DNA of 64,000 nucleotides from assembly GCF_900094945.1 (NCBI RefSeq), contig NZ_FMAQ01000002.1, positions 123,231-187,230 of the forward strand, read 5' to 3'. The DNA comes from Gilliamella bombicola. Its GTDB lineage: Bacteria; Pseudomonadota; Gammaproteobacteria; Enterobacterales; Orbaceae. The notes under the pieces were generated by a model. That model did not search any database. It worked only from the letters and a program-made list of their open reading frames with translations, and was not told the origin of the DNA. The position numbers and the translations under genes are program-made. Position 1 is the first letter of the stretch. Each line of letters opens with the position of its first letter. This document shows, in pieces, positions 58,327 to 64,000 of the stretch.

Positions 58327-61122
58327 TTAGTTTTTAATATAATCAGCCGCTTTTTTACCTGCTTGCATACCAAATATAATAATATCGGCGACAGCATTGC
58401 CACCAATACGATTAGCCCCATGAACACCACCTACAACTTCGCCGGCAGCAAATACACCTTGAATCACATGTTTATCAGTATTCAACACTTGTGTTTGGGT
58501 ATTAATAGTGACCCCTCCCATCGTGTGGTGCACACCTGGTGCGATTTTTATTGCATAAAAAGGCCCTTTTTTGATCGGATGGCGCATGCCTGTTATTCTG
58601 CCAAAGTCTTGGTCATGCTTAGTTGACGTAAACTGATTGTAACGTTCAACCGTTTTAACTAATGCGTCGCCATCAATCGATAGCTTTTGTGCTAATTCTT
58701 CAAGAGTATTTGCTTGAATAACAAGCTCGTTTGCAACATACTCTTCAACGGCTCTGTTTTCATCACGAACCTGCTGATCAAACAAAATATAAGCATAATG
58801 TTCAGGTAATTTAATAATTTCAGCTGATACTTTATCCCTTGTATCAAGTTCATTAACAAATCGTTGACCTTTTTTCGATACCAGAATCGCTCCACCACCA
58901 CGGATGGATTCAGAAATTAAATAAGACGTTGTCTGTTCAACCGTTGGATGGATTTGAATTTCACTCATATCAACGGTTCCTGCACCCAATGTTTCTAATA
59001 TCACAATTCCAGAACCCGTTGCACCCTTATGATTAGTGGTCACAAATCCTTTAAGGTCAGGACGATATTTTTCAACCATTGCGGTATTGGCACTAAACCC
59101 ACCAGTTGCAATAATAACTGCCTTAGCTTTTATTAAATGGATCGAACCGTCTTCTTCTGAAACTTTAACCCCTGTCACTTTATGATGCTCGGTGACAATT
59201 TTAGTCACAGCAGTATCAAGTATAACTTCAATACCTCGTTTATTAATATTTTTAACTAGACCACTAATTAAGAAACCACCAACAGCAGCACCACTTTCTG
59301 GTCGATGAGTCCGATCAATGCTCATTCCCCCCGTTGTAGTAATCCCACTAAGTTCAATGTCATTATCATCTAACCAATTAATCGCATCTGGTGCATTTTC
59401 AACAAAATAACGAAGTAAATCAGGATTATTTTTGTTTTTACCTCCGGTCATGGTTTCTTGATAAAATAGATCTTTACTATCAACAATCCCTTTTCGTTTT
59501 TGGAATTTGGTTTCAGCCGCATTCATACCCGCTGAGGCTTTATTAGTATTACCACCTATTACAGACATTTGTTCAACAATAACGACACTTGCACCAAGAT
59601 CATGAGCTTGAATCGCAGCAGTAAGCCCTGCTCCACCACTACCAACGACCACAACATCAAAAGCTCGATCATTAGGATCACCACCTTCGGCAATAATCGC
59701 TTCTTTATTAGATCTTGCCATCGCTTTGGTTACGGCTTTTTTAAACGCTTCACATTGTGTTGTTGCGCCAGAAATTGCATCAACATGTGAGCTATTTGAG
59801 TCAATAATCCTATGTTTAATTTCAGCAAAATTATCCAAAACTTCATTATCAAAATTTTGGGCATTAATTAATTGCATATCTTTTATAAAATCTTTACCTA
59901 GCTCAACATTAATTAAAAACTCATAAGCCTCATCATTAACTTTTTCTTGATAATGACCAGGTTTGAATTTTTTTACATTAAGATTCACATCACGAATCAA
60001 ACTCTCGACAAGAGAAAAGCGCCATAAAGGTTCTGGAATATTAAGTGTTTCACGCTTATCACTATTAATAAATAATTCTAATTTCTCCCCCTTTTCAATA
60101 CGGTCAACCCAATCAGGATAAGCAATACAAGCACGTCCTACAGCAACTAAATCATAACCATGCTCAATCGCATCATCCACATCACTTTGATTAACTACAT
60201 TACCAACACCTACAACGGGAATTTTTGCTAATGTTGCAGAACGCATTGTCACATATTTTTTAATTAATGGAGTCGGATCTTGTGTATCAACAATTGATGG
60301 TCTAAGCGTATCGCCCATTGAAAAATGAATATAATCAAGTCCTTTTGCAGCCAATTTTTCAAGCAAATACATTGTGTCATCAAAACGAATTCCTGGAACT
60401 TCTAATTCTTCAGGAGAAAAACGGTATCCAACAATAAATTTAGATATTGCATATTGCTTAACCATATTGTGGGTAATATCTAAAACAGCAAGCGCGAATC
60501 GCGTACGATTATCACGGTTCCCTCCCCATTTATCATTTCTTTGATTTGAATTAGGTGAATAAAATTGCTGAATTAAATAAGTATTAGCGCCATGAATCTC
60601 TACACCATCAAAGCCAGCTTGAATCGCTCGACGTACAGCTTGACCAAACTTATCAATCATGTCGTCTACTTCTGCCGCTGTTAATTCAATTGGAGTGGGG
60701 GCATTTGGACGTGGGGCCGCAATAGCGCTAGGTCCAACTGGCGATTGGCCTCCGATAAGTTTAGGCTCCACCATTCTTCCACCATGATAAACTTGAATAA
60801 CCGCTTTCGAACCCTTTTCTTTGATGGCTTGCGCTATTTTTGCTAACCCTTCAATCTTATCATCACTATTTAAACCAATAGCACCAGGAAATGCTAACCC
60901 TTTATTATCAACAAATCCACATTCGACAATAATGGTGCCAATTGATCCTGATCTTGCTCGATAATATTCAATCAAGTCATGCGTAACAGAACCATCATAA
61001 AAACCAGAACAAGTTGTCATTGGTGCCATCATTATGCGATTTTTAAGTTCAACACCATTAGGCAAAGTTAATGGCTTAAAAATATTTTCATTTCTCATTT
61101 TTTCATACCTAACCATTATCAT
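58327..61122 (-). CDS. Three-domain NADH:fumarate-reductase-like flavoprotein (OYE - FMN_bind - FAD_binding_2)
   Basis: The 931-residue protein joins an N-terminal OYE-type NAD(P)H:flavin oxidoreductase domain (about 10-375: MAPMTTCSGFYDG, EIHGANTYLIQQF, VGVGNVVNQSD, AVGRACIAYPDW), an FMN_bind domain (about 380-475) with VDAISGATT, where Thr454 is the probable covalent FMN site, and a flavocytochrome-c-type fumarate reductase domain (about 485-930: VVVGSGGAGLTAAIQAHDLG, HHTMGGVTIN, GVHGANRIGGNAVAD). There is no signal peptide. The layout matches the cytoplasmic NADH:fumarate reductase described from Klebsiella and the related Vibrio acrylate reductase. Two starts are possible (61122 or 61098). 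Confidence 0.88.
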   Translation of the reverse strand: MIMVRYEKMRNENIFKPLTLPNGVELKNRIMMAPMTTCSGFYDGSVTHDLIEYYRARSGSIGTIIVECGFVDNKGLAFPGAIGLNSDDKIEGLAKIAQAIKEKGSKAVIQVYHGGRMVEPKLIGGQSPVGPSAIAAPRPNAPTPIELTAAEVDDMIDKFGQAVRRAIQAGFDGVEIHGANTYLIQQFYSPNSNQRNDKWGGNRDNRTRFALAVLDITHNMVKQYAISKFIVGYRFSPEELEVPGIRFDDTMYLLEKLAAKGLDYIHFSMGDTLRPSIVDTQDPTPLIKKYVTMRSATLAKIPVVGVGNVVNQSDVDDAIEHGYDLVAVGRACIAYPDWVDRIEKGEKLELFINSDKRETLNIPEPLWRFSLVESLIRDVNLNVKKFKPGHYQEKVNDEAYEFLINVELGKDFIKDMQLINAQNFDNEVLDNFAEIKHRIIDSNSSHVDAISGATTQCEAFKKAVTKAMARSNKEAIIAEGGDPNDRAFDVVVVGSGGAGLTAAIQAHDLGASVVIVEQMSVIGGNTNKASAGMNAAETKFQKRKGIVDSKDLFYQETMTGGKNKNNPDLLRYFVENAPDAINWLDDNDIELSGITTTGGMSIDRTHRPESGAAVGGFLISGLVKNINKRGIEVILDTAVTKIVTEHHKVTGVKVSEEDGSIHLIKAKAVIIATGGFSANTAMVEKYRPDLKGFVTTNHKGATGSGIVILETLGAGTVDMSEIQIHPTVEQTTSYLISESIRGGGAILVSKKGQRFVNELDTRDKVSAEIIKLPEHYAYILFDQQVRDENRAVEEYVANELVIQANTLEELAQKLSIDGDALVKTVERYNQFTSTKHDQDFGRITGMRHPIKKGPFYAIKIAPGVHHTMGGVTINTQTQVLNTDKHVIQGVFAAGEVVGGVHGANRIGGNAVADIIIFGMQAGKKAADYIKN

Positions 61123-61200
61123 TTAATCTTTATAGTTATCAACGATGATAACATTACCAATAGTCATTCTCCACTTAGATTAGTTTCATTAGTATTGAGT

Positions 61201-61216
61201 AATGATAAGTATCATT
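61201..61216 (-). promoter_or_regulatory. Candidate FNR-like site upstream of the flavoprotein gene
   Basis: AATGATAAGTATCATT is a perfect 7-2-7 inverted repeat and contains ATGAT-N4-ATCAT, one base per half away from the FNR consensus TTGAT-N4-ATCAA. It lies 80-100 bp upstream of the flavoprotein start. I did not find a strong -10 at the ideal distance, so activation is only suggested. Confidence 0.4.
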
Positions 61217-61395
61217 TTTTCGACATAAATTTTTTAGTTTTATTAATCAATTAGAAAATTATTGATATTAATAAAATAAGATTTTACCGATTTTTGATAT
61301 TTTATCGTTTTTAAAGTATCGGATATATCATTAAAAATCTAAAAAAAAACACTGTAACTTTTTCATTTAGTTATATTTTTTTTGTAATTTTTATG

Positions 61396-61423
61396 TTGAA
61401 CTTTAAATTTATTGAGATAGAAT
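61396..61423 (+). promoter_or_regulatory. Sigma-70 promoter of the leader ORF and dihydroorotate-dehydrogenase-like gene
   Basis: TTGAAC (61396-61401), a 16-bp spacer and TAGAAT (61418-61423) predict transcription from about 61430, giving a leader of about 200 nt before the ATG at 61632. Confidence 0.55.
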
Positions 61424-61455
61424 ACCTCGAAATATAAGGCAAAGAGAACATCGTA

Positions 61456-61623
61456 ATGTTTGTAATACTAGCTAACAGATTAAGATCAACTTTCGATTTT
61501 CTATTTATCCTATTTTTAATCCTCCTTCATGGAGGATTTTTTTTTGGTTTAAAAAAACTTTTTTATTTCTATTTTCATTGCAAGGTTAATAATCAATTCT
61601 ACGTTGAGAACACGTACAGTTAG
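61456..61623 (+). CDS. Leader ORF upstream of the dihydroorotate-dehydrogenase-like gene
   Basis: A 55-codon ORF starts MFVILANRLRSTFDFLFILF, is rich in Phe, Leu and Ile, passes through the whole attenuator hairpin and ends with TAG at 61621-61623, inside the GGAGG Shine-Dalgarno of the next gene. AAGAGAA lies about nine bases before its ATG. An uninterrupted ORF across a hairpin and T-run is the plan of the pyrBI leader of E. coli. I infer a leader peptide whose translation controls termination and may also couple to the next gene. It has no detectable protein family. Confidence 0.6.
   Translation: MFVILANRLRSTFDFLFILFLILLHGGFFFGLKKLFYFYFHCKVNNQFYVENTYS
61515..61546 (+). terminator. Attenuator in the dihydroorotate-dehydrogenase-like gene leader
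   Basis: AATCCTCC (61518-61525) pairs perfectly with GGAGGATT (61531-61538) around TTCAT and runs into nine T's. A pyrimidine-rich, T-rich tract (TTTTCTATTTATCC and TATTTTT) precedes it, resembling the UTP-sensitive pause region of pyrBI. It lies inside the leader ORF and about 90 bp before the gene. Confidence 0.85.
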
Positions 61624-61631
61624 GAGGCAAT

Positions 61632-62681
61632 ATGAAATCTTTAACACCTTTTTATGATCCAAGTATAAGCTACGAAGAAAATTATGCTCAAGGACCATTT
61701 GGACTTTTTAGGCAATTAGATAAAGCACAACAAGTATCAATAAAACCTTCAAAATTTTTAAATGTTGAGGTTAATTTACCATTTGGTCAACCTGCAGGCC
61801 CACTATTAAATGCAAACTATATCAAAGCTGCTTTTGCTTATGGATTCGACTTATGTGTATATAAAACAGTAAGAACTAAACTACATAAATGCCATCCATT
61901 ACCTAATGTTTTATCAGTTCACCCTAACGGTAAATTATCGTGTAACTTAGATACGGTATTAGCTGATACCAATTACAGCCAACCATTATCAATAACTAAC
62001 TCTTTTGGCGTTCCTTCTTTTGCTCCAGATGTCTGGCAACCTGATATGGCTGATGCCGTCAAATCAGCAGGGCATGGTCAATGTGTTATTGGTAGTTTTC
62101 AAGGTACACAAGGTAACGGTGAAATTGAAAAAGATTATGCTTTAGCAGCAAAATTAGTTCGGGAAACCAATGCACCTATTCTTGAGGCAAATTTAAGCTG
62201 CCCGAATGAAGGGGCTAGTAAATTACTTTGCTTTGATATTGATAAAGTTGAACGAATTGTTAATGAAATTAAAATGGCTGTTCCCGATCGTCCACTTATT
62301 TTAAAACTAGCTTATTTTGCTGATGATGAAAAAATTATATCATTACTCAATCGAGTAGGATCCATTATTGATGGTTTAAGTACTATTAACACGTTATCTG
62401 CAAAACCAGTTGATGCTCATGGTCATCCTGCATTAGGCGAAAATAGAAAAGAAGGTGGAGTTTGTGGTGATGCAATCCGTTGGGCTGGTTTAGATATGGT
62501 GAGCCGTTTAGCTAAATATCGTCAGGAAATGGATCTAAAATTTGCTATTGTAGGCGTTGGTGGTGTTAGTTCTAGTGAACATTATCATCAATTTATAAAA
62601 AGTGGTGCTGATGCGGTTATGAGTGCAACTGGTGCTATGTGGAATCCGCTCCTTGCGATAGAAATCAAAAAGAATCTTTAA
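61632..62681 (+). CDS. Class 1 dihydroorotate dehydrogenase-like protein
   Basis: The 349-residue protein is an FMN TIM-barrel of the dihydroorotate dehydrogenase/oxidase group. It shows GQPAGPLLNANYI and TVRTK near the N-terminus, ITNSFGVPS, EANLSCPNEG (Cys of the class 1 catalytic loop; class 2 has Ser), LKLAYF and VGVGGVSSSEHYHQFIKSGADAV with a phosphate-binding loop. No N-terminal membrane helix as in class 2 PyrD. TAGGAGG lies five bases before the start. The leader ORF and attenuator suggest pyrimidine-dependent control. It could use a substrate other than dihydroorotate. Confidence 0.82.
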   Translation: MKSLTPFYDPSISYEENYAQGPFGLFRQLDKAQQVSIKPSKFLNVEVNLPFGQPAGPLLNANYIKAAFAYGFDLCVYKTVRTKLHKCHPLPNVLSVHPNGKLSCNLDTVLADTNYSQPLSITNSFGVPSFAPDVWQPDMADAVKSAGHGQCVIGSFQGTQGNGEIEKDYALAAKLVRETNAPILEANLSCPNEGASKLLCFDIDKVERIVNEIKMAVPDRPLILKLAYFADDEKIISLLNRVGSIIDGLSTINTLSAKPVDAHGHPALGENRKEGGVCGDAIRWAGLDMVSRLAKYRQEMDLKFAIVGVGGVSSSEHYHQFIKSGADAVMSATGAMWNPLLAIEIKKNL

Positions 62682-62700
62682 TTTGATAAATATTTCTAGT

Positions 62701-62724
62701 ATAGGGCACTATGCCCTGTTTTTT
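62701..62724 (+). terminator. Terminator after the dihydroorotate-dehydrogenase-like gene
   Basis: AGGGCA (62703-62708) pairs with TGCCCT (62712-62717) around a 3-nt loop and is followed by GTTTTTTATTT. Confidence 0.85.
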
Positions 62725-62926
62725 ATTTAAAATAATCAGGAATAGTTTAACAATAAAATTATAACCAATACTCATATTTGCTTAGTAGCACAGAAATAAA
62801 GAACGCTCAAGATTCTTACTAGCATAGGAAATGAATTATCAGAAAACACCACAAACAGATAAAAAAAGTATTGCAATAAAAAAACACTTCCATGAGGTGA
62901 TTTAATCTATTGATATTCTTAAAGAA
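62725..62926. other. Spacer before a tRNA fragment; no gene seen
   Basis: AT-rich sequence with no credible ORF on either strand. It ends at the tRNA-Asp 3' fragment that marks the change from core genes to polysaccharide-type genes. Confidence 0.6.
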
Positions 62927-62976
62927 TTGGCAGAACGGACGGGGCTCGAACCCGCGACCCCCTGCGTGACAGGCAG
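62927..62976 (-). pseudogene. 3' half of a tRNA-Asp(GTC), likely island att site
   Basis: On the minus strand the sequence from the anticodon stem to CCA is intact (CCTGCCTGTCACGCAGG, then GGTTCGAGCCCCG and TGCCA), but the 5' half is missing; beyond 62976 the sequence is unrelated. A tRNA 3' fragment is the usual scar at the distal end of a tRNA-integrated island. The intact tRNA-Asp would be outside the window, at the other end of an element that extends to the right. Confidence 0.85.
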
Positions 62977-63217
62977 GACGCTAAAAAGTAATTTTATTTA
63001 AAAACAAAGCGTTGCACCTCTTGCGATATTTAATTGTGACGCAATATAAAGTAATTTAAATTCATATAAAGCATGGTGTTGACACAAATATGCCACAGCG
63101 TCAAAACTGTAGCATTGTCGATTTTGTGATGCTACATGATGCTGTTGAATATTGTAAGTTTAAGATTGATAGTGTGTTTGTTAATATTCCAATCATCTAA
63201 TTGAATCGAGTGGCGCT
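62977..63217. other. Spacer upstream of the acyltransferase gene; no gene seen
   Basis: AT-rich with GTAGCATTGTCG and ATGCTACATGATGCTG segments near 63110-63145, but no credible ORF. It is the start of the sequence beyond the tRNA-Asp scar and presumably contains the promoter for the following cluster. Confidence 0.5.
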
Positions 63218-63769
63218 ATGAAATATATACATATAATTAAATTTTTAATGACTCATGATTTGACTTTTCTTAAAGAGTGTTGGCGCGTTGAATTTTTAAA
63301 AAAATCAAAATTTAGCTGGAAACATTTATTAAAAAAATTAATAGAAAAAGAAAACACATATATTGCGTGGTGGCGATTAGCTAGTGAAATGGCAAAATAT
63401 GGAAATAAAAAGCAAAAAATAAATAAATATTTAATAGTGCGATACGCTGTAGAAATAGGATTAGAAAAGACTTTTATTGATGTAGGATTCTCTATTACGC
63501 ATTATTCATCAATAGTTTTTTATGACAACATAAGAGCAGGTAAAAACCTAAGCATACGACAAAATACAACTATAGGCAGTAAAGATGAGGGGGCGTGCTT
63601 TATTTTGGGGGATAATGTTACTATTGGCGCTAATGTCTGTATATTAGGTGGAAAAATAAAAATAGGAAATAATGTCGTGATTGGTGCAATGTCATTTGTA
63701 AATAAAGATATTCCAGATAATTGCACTGTTTATACGCAAAAAACAAATGCAATTATCCAGAATAGTTAA
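63218..63769 (+). CDS. Hexapeptide-repeat acetyltransferase (serine O-acetyltransferase-like)
   Basis: The 183-residue protein has an N-terminal helical part (about 1-90) and a left-handed beta helix of hexapeptide repeats (about 100-170: IGSKDEGACFILGDNVTIGANV, then GKIKIGNNVVIGAMSFV), ending with the typical P-x-N cap. It resembles CysE-like acyltransferases found in O-antigen and capsule clusters more than housekeeping CysE, which is longer. The catalytic His is replaced or shifted in the ITHYSS segment. Very AT-rich codon use and its place after the tRNA scar point to a horizontally acquired polysaccharide locus. Confidence 0.7.
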   Translation: MKYIHIIKFLMTHDLTFLKECWRVEFLKKSKFSWKHLLKKLIEKENTYIAWWRLASEMAKYGNKKQKINKYLIVRYAVEIGLEKTFIDVGFSITHYSSIVFYDNIRAGKNLSIRQNTTIGSKDEGACFILGDNVTIGANVCILGGKIKIGNNVVIGAMSFVNKDIPDNCTVYTQKTNAIIQNS

Positions 63770-63826
63770 TTGCCTGTTAACTCAATCACTTAAGAAGTAT
63801 TAATAAAATAGCAAAGAGAAAATAAA

Positions 63827-64000
63827 ATGGGATTTAGATGTTGGCTGTACAATAAAACAGGGATAAATTTGTACAAATCAAAAAACAAAGATAAAAAATT
63901 TAACCAATTTAAACGCCAATTATTTTTAATTAAATTGATTTTTGATTGGAATATAAGAAAAAAAATAAAATTAAATAAAGTAAAAAAAATACTTTTACTA
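63827..64000 (+). CDS. Partial gene, unrecognised
   Basis: An open frame starts at ATG 63827 (AAAGAGAA upstream) and runs off the window with 58 codons: MGFRCWLYNKTGINLYK followed by a very lysine- and asparagine-rich stretch and WNIRKKIKLNK. No motif is recognisable. It follows the acyltransferase by 57 bp on the same strand, so it is probably the next gene of the same polysaccharide-type cluster. Confidence 0.5.
   Translation, partial: MGFRCWLYNKTGINLYKSKNKDKKFNQFKRQLFLIKLIFDWNIRKKIKLNKVKKILLL

Noticed and set aside
61201-61216. Fur box at the inverted repeat upstream of the flavoprotein
   Set aside because: Fur sites have arms AATGAT and ATCATT separated by one base; here they are four apart, which fits an FNR-type half-site spacing better.

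Overview
The window is about 64 kb of AT-rich gammaproteobacterial chromosome. Enteric-like proteins, E. coli-like local gene orders (lptFG divergent from pepA-holC; pgsA beside tRNA-Leu and tRNA-Gly; thrS-infC-rpmI-rplT-pheST-ihfA; sbcB-yohJK-sanA) and a type I-E-like CRISPR repeat fit a low-GC relative of the Enterobacterales. An Orbaceae gut symbiont (Gilliamella-like) is my best guess; this is inference, with no database search.

Layout. 1-0.67 kb: fragments of a surface-protein gene and a synteny break where valS would be expected. 0.67-7.75 kb: holC, pepA, lptFG, an msrA / cytochrome b561 / msrB cluster, ybiI, a DUF421 gene. 8.1-10.8 kb: a decayed zone with a broken IS3-family element, a CRISPR relic split by an EexN-like lipoprotein gene and a small ribbon-helix-helix-like gene, and an IS481-type transposase relic. 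10.8-19.76 kb: a decayed genomic island between a complete tRNA-Gly gene and a copy of its 3' end. It carries a broken P4-type integrase, a broken antitoxin/toxin pair, a LysR regulator, an EamA exporter, a tautomerase pseudogene, a DUF3732 relic, a broken IS3-family copy, a divergent WaaA-like glycosyltransferase and a YCII protein.

19.7-62.7 kb is mostly core: tRNA-Gly and tRNA-Leu, pgsA, uvrC, an arginine-type ABC transporter, sanA, yohKJ, sbcB, ubiT, a Na+/H+ antiporter, recO, yaiI, the thrS-to-ihfA translation cluster, 4.5S RNA, htpX, rlhA, fnr, ydgH, hrpA, hslJ, pykF, ppk-ppx, then a DASS transporter, an ApbE flavin transferase and a three-domain NADH:fumarate-reductase-like flavoprotein, and a class 1 dihydroorotate-dehydrogenase-like gene. 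At 62.93 kb the 3' half of a tRNA-Asp marks the edge of a second island with polysaccharide-type genes running off the window.

The most informative signals are regulatory: a pyrBI-like leader ORF plus attenuator before the dihydroorotate-dehydrogenase-like gene; a thrS operator hairpin whose 7-nt loop displays the threonine anticodon CGU; a phenylalanine-rich pheM leader with antiterminator and terminator; an AUU start for infC; an ArgR-like palindrome on the -35 of the arginine transporter promoter; and an FNR-like box upstream of the flavoprotein. The flavoprotein, ApbE and transporter form a plausible module for anaerobic respiration-like NADH disposal on imported dicarboxylates or related enoates.
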